Below, one piece after another: positions 1 to 11,055 of a stretch of DNA of 64,000 nt; position 1 is the stretch's first letter, and every line of letters starts with the position of its first letter. The DNA is taken from the NCBI GenBank assembly GCA_009363875.1, contig CM018697.1, positions 49,741,484-49,805,483 of the forward strand, written 5' to 3'. This stretch comes from Mikania micrantha (Eukaryota; Streptophyta; Magnoliopsida; Asterales; Asteraceae). The translations under genes were made by a program, and so were the position numbers. The notes beneath the pieces are model-generated. The model had not been told where the DNA came from and searched no databases. It worked only from the letters and a program-made list of their open reading frames with translations.

Positions 1-1271
1 CCTAACGGTAATACACTGATAGTTCAAGGAGAACGAGCTGGTAGAAAACAAGGTATCATATCTTGTATGCGAGCTCAAAAATTCTTAAGGAAAGGCTGTT
101 ATGCTTTCCTGGCACATGTGACTGAGCACAATTCTTCACCTAAACAAATCACAGATATCCCAATAGTCAAGGATTTTTCTGAAGTTTTTCCTGAGGATAT
201 ATCAGGATTACCCCAGTGAGACAAGTTGAATTTCGAATCGACTTGATTCCAGGTGCAGCACCTGTTGCTAAAGCCCCGTATCGGCTTGCACCATCCGAAA
301 TGCAAGAACTTTCAGGTCAATTGCAAGAACTGTTAGACAAATATTTTATCAGACCTAGTTTCTCACCCTGGGGAGCACCTATTCTTTTTGTAAAAAAGAA
401 GGATGGTTCATTCAGAATGTGTATTGACTACAGGGAACTCAATAAACTGACAATCAAGAACCTTTATCCACTACCTCGTATCGATGATCTGTTTGATCAA
501 CTACAAGGTGCTACTTATTTTTCAAAAATCGATTTGAGATCTGGATATCATCAGTTACGTATTCATGATGGTGACATTCCTAAAACTGCTTTCAGAACTC
601 GATACGGACATTACGAATTTCTAGTAATGCCGTTTGGTTTAACAAATGCACCAGCAGTTTTCATGGATCTGATGAATCGAGTATGTAGACCTTATCTGGA
701 TAAATTTGTGATTGTGTTTATTGATGATATTCTTATTTATTCTCGAAATCAACAAGAACATGCTCAACACTTGAAATTAATTCTAGAACTTTTGGCACGT
801 GAAAAATTATATGCCAAATTCTCCAAGTGTGAGTTCTGGTTACGAGAAGTTCAATTTCTTGGTCATGTAGTAAATCAAAACGGTATTCAAGTGGATCCCA
901 GTAAGATTCAGGCGGTGAAACAATGGGAGACACCACGAACCCCGACTGAAATACGTCAATTCTTGGGGTTGGCAGGTTATTATCGTCGGTTTATCAAGAA
1001 CTTTTCAAAGATAGCCTTGCCACTGACTACATTGACACAGAAAAATCAACCGTTTATATGGAGTTCTCAACAGGAGGAGGCGTTCCAACTGTTGAAACAT
1101 AAACTCTGTAATGCACCTATCTTGACACTACCGGAAGGTACTGATAACTTCACAGTGTATTGTGATGCTTCACGTCAAGGTCTTGGGGGTGTTCTAATGC
1201 AGAAGGATAAGGTAATTGCTTATGCTTCTCGACAACTGAAAATACATGAGAAAAATTATACCACACATGAT
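1..1271 (+). pseudogene. Gyp1: Ty3/gypsy pol fragment (protease end, reverse transcriptase, start of RNase H)
   Basis: This is part of the polyprotein that copies gypsy RNA into DNA. Bases 1-213 read in one frame as the link between protease and RT, ending FPEDISGLP. One base then appears to be missing near 213, and the next frame (216 on) begins RQVEFRIDLIPG. The RT core is clear: FVKKKDGSFRMCIDYREL, then the catalytic FIDDIL near 720-735. An RNase H start (VYCDASRQGLGGVLMQKD, then HEKNYTTHDL) follows. Homology stops at about 1271, in the middle of RNase H, where antisense copia integrase sequence begins. It is close to the same region of Gyp2 and so of the same broad chromovirus type, but it is not the same copy. 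The frameshift and truncation make it non-functional. Confidence 0.93.
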
Positions 1272-2214
1272 CTGTTCCCCCTTTCAGCAACTCCATTTTG
1301 CAGTGGTGTATGTGCTGAACTATACTACCGCGCAATCCCCTTCTCATTGCAGAAATCAAAAAGAGTCTGATTTCTAAATTCGGTGCCGTTGTCGGTTCTG
1401 ATCACCTTAACTTTTAAATTCTTCTGATTTTGGATCAAGGTGATAAAACTTCTTTAGAATCTCTGGTGTCTCATCTTTCTTGGCCAGAAAGAACACCCAA
1501 GTAAATCTGGAATAATCATCTGTCACAACCAGACAATATGACTTCTTCCTGATGCTCATAACGTTGACTGGTCCAAAGAGATCCATATGAAGAAGTTGTA
1601 GAATCGACGAAATAGAGTTGAACAACTTAGGCTTGTGGGGTCTCTTATGCTGCTTCCCCTTGGCACATGCGACGCACTTTTCAATAGTGGAGAAGTCTTT
1701 AGAAGGTAAACTGATAACGTGATATCCCTTAGCAAGTCGTTTGAGATTCTTCAGATTGATGTGACCAAGTCGGCGATGCCAAAGTAAACAGCCATGCTCC
1801 GATGCCTTTTAGAACAGACAGGTGTTCTCAGTGAATGAGTCTGAATTCATATTAATGATGTAGGCATTATTGATTCTTGAAGTCCTCATCAAGATCCACT
1901 TCTCAGGCACAACAAATCCAGGCTTTAGAATAAGACACTCCTTGTTTGTGAAGTGTGTTGAGAAGCACTTGTCACAAATCTGAGAAACACTCAATAAGCC
2001 GTGATTGAGCTCTTCAACGTAATACACATCCTCAAAACTGAGAGTTCCATTAGTGACTGTGCCCTTAATGCTTATCTTCCCTCCCTTGTCTCCAGTGAAT
2101 GAGACGTATCCTCCATTGAAAGGTGTGACTTCATGCAACTGAGAGAAATCCCCAGTCATATGCCAGGAGCAGCCACTATCCACATATTTGGCCATCCCTG
2201 CATTACACACACAA
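1272..2214 (-). pseudogene. Cop1 pol fragment: protease, GAG-pre-integrase, first half of integrase
   Basis: In coding direction the fragment starts just after a TGCAG near 2198 with the copia aspartic protease motif VDSGCSWHMTGD. It runs through GDKGGKISIKG and LLSVSQICDK to the zinc-binding pre-integrase region near 1640-1800. The integrase core follows with LLHMDLFGPVNV and VVTDDYSRFTWVFFL (1480-1610), the second catalytic Asp in the R-T-D-N-G-T-E-F block (about 1376-1410), and NGVAER at the truncation point near 1272. The frame breaks more than once between 1376 and 1810. RT and RNase H are missing. It cannot be active, but it fixes the orientation and lineage of Cop1. Confidence 0.88.
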
Positions 2215-2218
2215 TTAA
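2198..2218 (-). promoter_or_regulatory. Cop1 gag stop with overlapping 3'-splice-site-like sequence
   Basis: On the minus strand the gag frame ends in CAT TAA. The TAA lies in TTAAT, followed by TGTGTGTGTAATGCAG and then GGATGG, where the protease frame opens. The layout (branch-like TTAAT, T/G-rich tract, TGCAG|G) is the same as in Cop2, Cop3 and the NA elements. Splicing is inferred, not shown. Confidence 0.45.
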
Positions 2219-4591
2219 TGAGAGATGGGTACCCAAACCATAACGGGTTTCGGTATAGGTGAAACAACGGGTACTTTCTTAAGAACCCCTCTAGGTTTGA
2301 CTGATTTGGCCTTAACAATTTTTGGCCTTGCACCATTGCCATGGTCAATTGGTTTTAAAGGTGGTTTCATTGGTGGATTGTTCTTCCACTGTGACTTGTT
2401 TTTAGTTTGTTTTTGAAAACCAGATTGATTTTGTTTAACTGATTTGGCCTTCTTGGCAGTGGAAGGCTTCTGAGATACCTTCTGAGGTGTCACCCTAGGC
2501 CTTGAGGGTTGGTCAGTCCTCATTCATATGATAATAGGTTTGGCTTTGGGTCTGACCATCTAATTCTTCCATAGAAGAATTCAATAGGTCTGTGCAGACA
2601 ATTTCTGGCAATATGGCCTGGTCTACCACATGCATAACAACAAACCTTCTCATCAAATTCCATAAGGTCAAAAGGTTTTACATCATAATCACTATGACCA
2701 GAGGAAGAACTTGTAGAGGCTTGCTCCAATGACCCTGTTGGAAAAAAAGGTTCACAGTTAGGGTTCAACTTTGAACCTGCCTCTTTGGTGATTGTGGAAT
2801 GACCTTTGTATTCCTGATGCAAAGAAGAAGAAATTGATTCCAAAATAACATCATTCTTAACAAAAGTAGAATTAAAGTTTTTAGACATCTCATTAGGTTT
2901 GATTTTAATTTCATCAAATCTTCCAACAAAATCAGTTTTTGGAATAAAAGGTGATGTTCTAAATGATGTTGAACACTCTGTGCTCCTCCCGGCACTCCTT
3001 TCTTCATTCTTCCCCCTCAGACCGATGTCATTTAAACTATCTACAAGCACCTCAGAATCATCAGAAATATTGGGGCTGGTCTCAACTGGATCTGTTGTCA
3101 AAGGAACTGGTTTGCTAGAACCAGTGTTGAAATCAAACCTTCAGTCGGATTTCAACAATAGATCATCAACAGGTGTGTTGATATTGGGCATGATGGATTA
3201 GTTGTGGTTAAACGGAGGTTTCACCTCAGTAAAACCAATCATAAGTTTTACCTTTATCCTAAACTGGACATCAATCATATTGGCCACCGCAGTACTAGCA
3301 TACTCATTTATCGGCTTGAATTATTTTTTAGACAACTGAGACTTAAGATGCTCCAACTCTGAAGTGAGTTCATCTATCTGACGCCTTGCGTCTCGATAGT
3401 TTGACTCTTTATCACTTAATAATTCGTTTAATTGTGAAGTGTCACGCCTTTCAGCATCAAGTTTCTTTTAGAAAAAGTGTTTCATTTTTTAGAAATTAAG
3501 AGTTAAAGTACTTAAGTTTGGTGACCTCCTTGATTAATTCCTCATTATGAGAACGGTATTTAAAGATTTTATCAATGCAAGAAGTGGAGCAAAGATTTTT
3601 GGTTACCTCATTTTGCTTCTCATTCACATATGCCATAAAAGCATGACTCAGTGTCAACTCCAGTTCCTGCATTTGATCACTCCAATCATAGGAGTCTGTC
3701 TCTTGAGTCGCCAGTGCTTTAAACGTGCTAGCACTCCCCCAGCAGCAACAGCCTTCTCATCTGGCTTCTTCTCACCTTCCTTAGCCACCTTTGGCTGTTT
3801 GCACTCCCATGCAAAGTGACCCGGCTGGTCACAATTGTAGCATCGCATCTTTGATTTATCAAAACCGAGCTTCCTCCCCGGGTTGTTGCCGAAACTGTTC
3901 CTTCCATATTTCTTGATGAGTTTCTTTGCACGAAAGACTGCCATTGCCATTTTCTTTGAAATGTCCATTTCTTCAACATCTGCCGGGTTAATCTGCTCTA
4001 GGTTATCTTGAGTGAGATTGGCTGGTGCCAACTCTCCAGCAATAAAAGCATTGTAGCTATTCATAAACCCCTTGAAAAGCAGCAGATTTTCTTCACTCTC
4101 CAGACTAACCTTGGGCACAGAACTAACTTGCCCTAATGAAAAAAAAAAAGCAATCTCAAATGCAACAGACTGTGATGAAGGAGCTTGATAATGCTACAAC
4201 CTGGATGCTTGAAAGTTGATGGCTGACAGAAGAGCTGCATTCTCTGATGCATGAACAATTCCCATAGCACTGGCATGATTGAGGGCTCTTTGGTTGTCAT
4301 CCATGTCATAGGAGTTGATAATTGAGATCTACTCGCTCAGAGAGGTCTTGTACATGTCTTTGGTTCTCTTGATGGTGGTGCAATTTGAATTCCAATTATA
4401 TGGCAATGAGTTCAAGAGCTTTTTGTTGACCCATCCTGTGGACATCTCAATCCCAGCACTAGTCATCTCAGTCATTAGATGTGTGAATCTGTTCAGTTGA
4501 GCTTCCAATGATTCTCCCTTGAGATGGTTGAACATATTGAACCTTTGCCTTAGCATTTCCTTGCGAATCTCTCGCTTGTCTTCATTGCCTT
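2215..4591 (-). pseudogene. Cop1 gag, downstream part (interrupted)
   Basis: This continues the Gag begun at 51819. After the insertion point the protein resumes with MLRQRFNMFNHLKGESLEAQ (4500-4556), the conserved middle of copia Gag (UBN2 type). A zinc knuckle CYNCDQPGHFAWEC follows near 3795-3845. A poorly preserved coiled-coil-like stretch lies at about 3300-3540, and a second zinc knuckle CYACGRPGHIARNC near 2600-2640. A basic Lys/Pro-rich tail ends with stop codon TAA at 2215. At least five reading-frame changes or stops separate these parts. Two knuckles far apart around a coil also occur in Cop2 and Cop3 and fit the long Gag of SIRE-like elements. Confidence 0.85.
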
Positions 4592-4596
4592 CAAAC
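4592..4596. repeat. Target-site duplication of Cop2, left copy (CAAAC)
   Basis: CAAAC at 4592-4596 directly precedes TGTAGG of the left Cop2 LTR. The same five bases follow CTACA of the right LTR at 51432-51436. Removing Cop2 and one CAAAC rejoins the Cop1 gag reading direction. Confidence 0.95.
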
Positions 4597-5182
4597 TGTA
4601 GGACCTATTAGGAGATCGGAAACAATCCGGTTCCTATGGTTATCTACTCGACAGCCTCTGGAATAGTGCGGAATCCTATTCCAGGGTTTTACAATTGAAA
4701 CCAACAGCAACCGTGGCGATCCGAAGGTGAAGGATGGACGTTTGATCTAGAATCGAACACCACGGGTTGAGAATCCAACTTGGACGTGCAATGGCCGCTC
4801 TAATCTCCTAGGGTTTTGACTCTAGGTTCTCAGGGAAGAAAGAGGGCTCAAAAAGTTAGGTTTGAAACAGATTTGGTTGGTATTTATAGACTCTTGTCAT
4901 TCGGCCGAATGGACATGTCATTCGAATGAGTCATTCGGCGAATGACTCATTCGTTTGCCTATGTCATTCTCTACTTTGTTCATTCGGCGAATGGCTTCAT
5001 ACTTAGAGTCATTCGCCCGAATGTGTCTGAAAACATGTAACTTCAACTTTAAACATAATCAAACACTTATAATCAATAATAAACATTAAGAACAATATAG
5101 AAAGACAACTTCGATTAATATAAAAAACTTTATACATTAAGAACAGTACAAAATAGAACTAGGGACATTTAATGCATCTACA
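4597..5182 (-). repeat. Cop2 3' LTR
   Basis: It begins TGTAGGACC and ends GCATCTACA (TG...CA, five-base inverted ends TGTAG/CTACA). On the minus strand the TATA box is TCTATAAATA at 4881-4890. Upstream of it (4898-5022) lies a run of CATTCG/CGAATG motifs, some as the palindrome CATTCGGCGAATG. Confidence 0.93.
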
Positions 5183-5199
5183 AACTCTCCCTTGGACCT
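5183..5199 (-). other. Cop2 polypurine tract
   Basis: The minus strand reads AGGTCCAAGGGAGAGTT directly next to the 3' LTR. This is the expected place and composition for the primer of plus-strand DNA synthesis. Confidence 0.8.
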
Positions 5200-5202
5200 A
5201 GT

Positions 5203-5478
5203 TCATCCTCTGGAAGTGTCTTTCTTGAAATATTTGTCGGTGATAGCTTTCCAGTCTGATCCTGCATGAATCCCCATAACCATACAAATCCTGATTACCC
5301 TCATGAATTGCAATGCTTGCTCCATATCTTGAACGTCAAAGAAAATCTGATGAACATAAAGAATCTTGGTATCGCTGCGTGACAAGTTTGTCAACCACAT
5401 CGGATCAAAAATACGTTCAGTCTCCCATTTGTTCTCTTTGCACATAAAAATCATGGCTTCTCCAGTACGCCCGTCATA
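5203..5478 (-). pseudogene. Cop2 aORF, C-terminal end (rest at 38905-41877)
   Basis: This is the last part of the Cop2 extra ORF. Reading across the NA1 insertion (after removing one GTACC) gives WWYYDGRTGEAMIFMCKEN, which matches the Cop3 aORF stretch FKFWFYDERTSEGVIVLKQE. Further matches are RIFDPMWLTNLSRSDTKIL with RMLDPIWIVNCSRDDIILL, and MGIHAGSDW with LGIHSGCNW. It ends with TGA at 5203, only a few bases before the polypurine tract. The conserved C-terminal domain has no predicted membrane segment. The function is unknown. The insertion of NA1 inactivates the gene. Confidence 0.85.
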
Positions 5479-5483
5479 GTACC
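5479..5483. repeat. Target-site duplication of NA1, left copy (GTACC)
   Basis: GTACC at 5479-5483 precedes TGTAGATTTG. The second copy is at 38905-38909, after CACTAACA. Joining the flanks restores the aORF frame. Confidence 0.95.
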
Positions 5484-5977
5484 TGTAGATTTGAAGAATC
5501 GATCACGAAATTCTACGATTCGATCATAAACGTGCGGAATCTGTTTACAACTATATTTGAATCAACAATGACAATGTAATAGATCATGAATCTGAATTCT
5601 TCATTGATATCCAAGTGTTTACAAACAATAAACGTGAAAATACAACACTTGAACGATCAAAAGAAACAAAGATGAAGAGAGTCTTGATCTTGAGCTTGAG
5701 AGAGAATTTGACTTTGTGTGTGTGAATTGTGAGCTCTAAATCTCCAAGTCTTCCAAGTCTACCTATATATAGGTTTCAAAAGGTTTGCCAAAGGTTTGCC
5801 AATAGGTTTGCCAAACCTTAAACCATGTGACCACCAAACCTTTTAGCCATCAATCATAGCCAAACCTTCTTGGATCTTTAGCCGAACCCTTAATCATATT
5901 CAACAGACTATGATTTCATATACAACAAGCCAGGTTCACACATTAAATGCAGCTTTCACACAGAAAATGCACTAACA
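5484..5977 (-). repeat. NA1 3' LTR
   Basis: TGTAGATTTG...CACTAACA. The minus-strand TATA region is the palindrome CCTATATATAGG (5762-5773). Just upstream in U3 (5776-5900) are AGGTTTGCC/GGCAAACCT repeats, a CpG-free version of the Cop3 motif. A polypurine tract (TTCAAGGGGGAGTA on the minus strand) follows at 5978. Confidence 0.93.
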
Positions 5978-6452
5978 TACTCCCCCTTGAACCTTGCTGT
6001 TGTATATGCTCAAACATTTTGTGCATCAGGGAACATATATGCATCATCATATGCCCCTACAACCTTGCTAACAACATACTTCCCTTCAGTTGTAGCTGTT
6101 ATATTTTCACCCAGAAAATACATCAGTCTCTTTGTTTCTACTTCACCCTCTCAATCTTAATTTCATTCTCTCTCTCTCTCTCTCTCTCTCCATCTTATGT
6201 CATTCTTTTTCAAGATTCACTTGCTGAGGACTGCAGTGATATCTTCAACACACAGTTCTTCATCACTCTTATCACCTGCATCAGTTGATACATAATCAAA
6301 ACTAAATTTTTTGCTTCACATGTGATCATACTAGATGCCTCATCACAATTCCAATTTCTCTTTGTCACTTATTAACAGTAAATCAATTATAGTGTTTACA
6401 AAGAATTAGTAAGTCACATCGATTAGTCTAAAAGAAAATAGAAGAAAATTTT
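5978..6452 (-). other. NA1 3' noncoding region, distal part
   Basis: It holds the polypurine tract at 5978-5991, a second purine-tract-like block near 6050, a (TC)n microsatellite at 6167-6191, and AT-rich sequence. No credible ORF is present. It continues at 31893 after the NA2 insertion; ATTTT at 6448-6452 is the left NA2 TSD. Confidence 0.85.
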
Positions 6453-6974
6453 TGTAGATTTGAAGAATCGATCACGAAATTCTACGATTCGATCATAAAC
6501 GTGCGGAATCCGTTTACAACTAGATTTGGATCAACAATGACATGGTAATCTATCATGAATCTGAATTTGTCATTAACATTCAAGTGATTACAACGAATCA
6601 AACGTGAAATACAACACTTGAATATACGAAGGAAGTTAAGATGAAGAGAAGTCTTGATCTTGATCTTGAGAGAGAAGTCTTGCACTTGAGAGAGAAAGTT
6701 GCTTTTGTGTATGTGAAATTATGTGCTCTAGATCTCCAAGTCTTCCAAGTCTACCTATATATAGGTTTCAAAAGGTTTGCCAATAGGTTTGCCAAACCTA
6801 TAGGTTTGCCAAACCTTAAACCATGTGACCACCAAACCTTATAGCCATCAATCATAGCCAAACCTTCTTGGATCTTTAGCCAAACCTTAATCATATTCAA
6901 CAGACTATGATTTCATATACAACAAGCCAGGTTCACACATTAAATGCAGCTTTCACACAGAAAATGCACTAACA
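6453..6974 (-). repeat. NA2 3' LTR
   Basis: TGTAGATTTG...CACTAACA, followed on the plus strand by TACTCCCCCTTGAA (polypurine tract on minus, 6975-6988). It has the same CCTATATATAGG palindrome and AGGTTTGCCAAACC motifs as the NA1 LTR. It is paired with the LTR at 31354. Confidence 0.93.
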
Positions 6975-7049
6975 TACTCCCCCTTGAACCTTGCTGTTGT
7001 ATATGCTCAAACATTTTGTGCATCGGGGAACATATATGCATCAACATAC

Positions 7050-7539
7050 TGTAGGTTTGGTGAAACCGTTCAGGATCGAAATACAAGTTCTACAAACTAT
7101 CTACTACGTGCGGAATCCATAGTTGATATGTATGAAATTCAAGAACACAAGCATTTCAATAAAAACTTCTTGTATTATCAACAAATGATTACAAGATCAC
7201 TCAATCTAACAAACTTCTCACACAGAGAATATCAGCAGATCTCTCTAAAGCACTCAGCAAAAAACTACTGAAATAACAAACAAAACAACTATATATAGTA
7301 ACAAAACCAGCGAACCTTAGGTTCGTGAGCCGAACCCTAAGGTTTGCTAGACGAACCTTTAGGTTTAACAAACGAAACTATTCCAGGTTATAGGTTCGCC
7401 GAACCTTTAGACACAATAGGTTCGCCGAACCTGCCTAGGTTCGTGGGCCAAACGAACCTTGACAAACCTAGCCGAACCCTTTACAATTCAAAATAAATAC
7501 AACTTTTGAATAGCAAACCATTTCAAATATGCACTAACA
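7050..7539 (-). repeat. Cop3 3' LTR
   Basis: TGTAGGTTTG...CACTAACA, 490 bp. The TATA region is ACTATATATAGT at 7289-7300. Upstream U3 (7308-7480) holds CGAACC/GGTTCG repeats, including AGGTTCGCCGAACCT twice. The second of these is missing from the 5' LTR. Confidence 0.94.
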
Positions 7540-7557
7540 AACTCCCCCTAAATGTTT
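7540..7557 (-). other. Cop3 polypurine tract
   Basis: The minus strand reads CAAACATTTAGGGGGAGTT directly against the 3' LTR, the expected primer site for plus-strand synthesis. Confidence 0.85.
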
Positions 7558-7570
7558 GCTATCAAAATCT

Positions 7571-10500
7571 TCAATCTTTGACTTCAGTTATATCTTCAAC
7601 TTTATCTTCAATTGATTCTTCAACTTTGTCTTTTAATCCACTCGATTCACCAACTTCAGCAACCACATTATCCACCGCTCGTATCACCACCGAACGTGGT
7701 ATCTTCGCAAGTCTTTCTGCTTCCAATCTATAATCTCTAGCATCTCTCTCCTTTTGCACTTGCATGAACTCAGTATAAAGATAATTCACATCATTCCAAT
7801 TGCAACCAGAATGTATTCCCAAAGTAAAACACATTTGTGCAATGGTTTGATATTGAATTGCCATGTCTGTAAAACTTACTCCCACATCATGATATCCATC
7901 TTCAGCATATATCTGAGATGAATTCAACAAAATAATATCATCTCTAGAGCAATTCACAATCCATATAGGATCAAGCATTCGTATCACCCTCCAGTTATCT
8001 TCCTGCTTCAACACAATCACACCTTCTGAAGTTCTTTCATCATAAAACCAAAATTTAAAGTATGGATTCCAATCTTGTTCAATCTCCTTTAATCTTGGTC
8101 TTTTGAAAACTTTTGGCTTTTCATATCTTTGAATCTTTCTCTGAATTGAGGAGATAACAAACTCCATCCAAAACGGGCTTCTTTCTTTAACAAATTCTCA
8201 AAAATTTCATTGTGTCGAGTCTGAATAGGCTTTATCATTCTTAATCTTGAAAGATCTTTGCATTCAAAAGCTGGTAGACTCATCAAATCAGTAGCCTTTC
8301 CAAAATATTGGCATCCATCAACCCGTTTTACTACATAACAACCTTTATCAGACAAACTTCCAGGAATGTAATGAAAATAACCATAACTAAAAATCCTTCC
8401 AATCATCTTGGATTTAGATCCAATCTTAAACTTTGTAGATTGTTTAGTTAGGTTGTCTGGATCTTTATCTTCATACACTTCCCTCATAATCTTGAAAGAA
8501 TGCAAGTGATCAATAATATATTTTGTTTCATCTTGAAACTCATTCCAAAAATCCATGTTTGTCTTTACTTTAACTGGATTCAGAGTTGTGCTTGACATAC
8601 TTCCAACTTCAAAAATTTTCTTTAAAGTATTCAAATTCAGCAACTCTTCATCAATAATATCTTTATCATAATCAGAAACCTCATCATCTTCATCTTGTTC
8701 AAAATCAAAAATCAAATCATCATCATCTTCTATAAACTCTTGAAAATCTTGAACAGAATAATCTCCAATAATTTCTCCTTCTTCTATTTCTTGATTCACT
8801 TGAATTTCAACAATGTTTCTCTGCAAATCTATATCAGAATGCATTTTAAATAAATCAAGAAAAGTGGGCAGAGAGTAATCAAGAATCCCTTTAGAATATT
8901 CTATTAAGTCCAAATCTTCAAATTCAACAGTCATACAATCCTTAGCCCTATCTGAAGCTACAGAAGAAACTGGAACAGCATCAGTAGAAAGCTTTGGAGG
9001 AGTATAAACAATGATAGCTCCAGTAATTGCATTCAAACCACCAGCACCTCTATCAACACCATCAGCACCATCACCATCAATCTCATCATCACCATGATAA
9101 TCAAAATCATCTGGATGTTCATCAACATCAGTATCTCCATAATCAACCGCTTCTTCATCCTCTTCTTCTTCTACCTTCTCTACCTTCACAACCTTTTCTT
9201 CTTCTGCATCAATATCAACAATCACTTGATCAACTTTTGAACTAGATGCTTCAGACCTTGTGACTTTTGATTCCAACTCTTTGGTCTTGAATCTTAAATC
9301 TGTGTTTTCATTCTTCAGATCAATAATATCTTCATATTGTAGCTTAACCAAAAACTCCAACTCAGAAATTTTATCTTTCATCACTTTCTTCTCAGCAACC
9401 TCTTCTTCTTTCCACTTCATCATCAAATCCATTTGAGTTTTTAACTCATTCAGCCCAGAACTAGAAGAAGATGATTTGTTCTTCTTATACTCTTCAAATT
9501 CCTTTGAAAGCATAGACAATCTTCTTTTAAGATCTGTATCATCATAATTCACAGTGAAATTGATATCACCCAGATCATCAAATCCTGAAAATAAGTCATC
9601 TCTAGGAATTGAATCCTGAGGAATAGAAGTCTCTGGCACTGAAGTAGATACAGTAGTGGCCTCTACAAAAGATGGTGTGAAAGAAGCTACATGTACAAAC
9701 TCAGAAGTTTGTACAGTAGAAACATGAATAGTAGACACAGAAGCTGAAGTAATGACTGGTGAATCAGAAACAGAAGCTGAAGTAGTCATAACAGGTGAAG
9801 ACACATTGGTCTTATCAGTCTTAGTCTTTTTCTTCTCATAAGGCCCTCTCTTGGCCATTCTTTTTATCTTCTTTGGCTTTGAAGATTCAGGCTCATCAGG
9901 TATAAAGATAGGATCGTCTTTTTCTTCCCTTTCTTCTGCAGCCTTTTCAGCAAATTTCCTCTTCATTCTTTTCACCATCTGGTTCCCTTCTTGAACCATT
10001 TCAAATTCTGACTCTGTGTCAGAAGATTCACTTTTATCATCATCAACAGCAACAGTCTCTGTCTGCATCTCAGACACATCAACTTCTAATGGTTCCTGAG
10101 AACTCTGTTCTTGTGATGATTTGGCTTGAGAAGTAGAATGAGAAGATTGACCAGGAGTCTTCTTCTTTGGTTGTTGCCTTGGAGGAGGTGGAGGTGGTGA
10201 TTGATGATCATCAACTGCAACATCTTCAGTATCTGATTCTGAATCATCATGTCTCCATGCATCACCCTCAGGAGCAACATAATTTGCCCTGGCACAATGA
10301 GCAATCAAATCTTTCTCTTGTACAGCATCCCCAGTCCTTTGATATACTCTGACTTGACCCAAACTGGAATCAGTCATGTGTTTAAGCTTCAATAAGTCTC
10401 CAACTTCCCTGGGTAACTGACCTTCAGGAAACCTCTCATCAATCAACATTTGCACAAATATAGGATACATGTAAAACCTATCCTTAGCCTTTGTGATGTT

Positions 10501-11055
10501 GTCACACATATACCTAAAAATCATGCCGGAGAAATTGAACGGTTTGTTCAATATAAGAGCAACCATGGCAGATCGCATCAAATCCCTCAACTCATCAAAT
10601 GTGCCTTTCCTCATGCTAAGGCAATGCAACAACACATGTGCTAGAAACTTGTATTGCAGAGGTAGCTTTCCCTTCTTGACTGATATGGAGTTGTAAGCTC
10701 CAAAATATCGAATGCGTAGAAAACAACCTTTGATGCAACTCTCAGGGATAAGAGTTACACCATCTGGTTCACCTCCAAGATGTAGTACCCTCCTAATATC
10801 AGCCTCAGTTATACGAATTGCTTGTCCAAGCACATTCGCATCTATAGTATACACATCATCAACAGAAATAATCCGAGCTGATCCCCAAAAACTCTGAATA
10901 TGAGATCTATATATCTGAACTGAACTAGAAATAGCATGATAAACTCTTGATCTTCTGAGAAACTCGATCATCGGTCGAAATTCTTGACCATTCTTGGTTG
11001 TAGGATCCAAGTGTGCACAAATATTGTGTTTGTCTCCGAAAACTAAGTTCGCCAT
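7571..11055 (-). CDS. Cop3 aORF: long extra ORF downstream of pol, one frame break
   Basis: From ATG 11055 an open frame of 988 codons runs to 8089. A second frame (to TGA 7571) carries the conserved C-terminus, so one frameshift lies near 8160-8200. The order is a conserved N-terminal domain (about residues 1-240, MANLVFGDKHNICAHLD), an acidic Pro-rich stretch, a basic cluster KPKKIKRMAKRGPYEKKK (about 395-415, NLS-like), Ser/Thr-rich DNA, a coiled coil (about 510-615), a Glu/Asp-rich tract, and a C-terminal domain with KGCYVVKRVDG. I see no signal peptide or membrane segment, so the label envelope-like used for SIRE-type aORFs is not supported here. Cop2 has a homologue with the same order. 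The function is unknown. It may have its own promoter (11714-11930). Confidence 0.85.

Noticed and set aside
2225..2416. Small plus-strand ORFs within Cop1, Cop2 and Cop3 genes (for example 2225-2416, 14555-14926, 45115-45453)
   Set aside because: They are opposite-strand shadows of gag and pol frames.
9027..10352. Antisense ORFs rich in His, Leu or Gln opposite the Cop3 aORF, and a Ser-rich one at 40519-41091 opposite the Cop2 aORF
   Set aside because: They mirror acidic and Ser/Thr-rich coding sequence of the aORF; no homology or start context of their own.
7571..11055. aORF as a viral-type envelope gene
   Set aside because: No signal peptide, membrane segment or Cys-rich ectodomain is visible; coiled coils and basic clusters fit an intracellular protein better.
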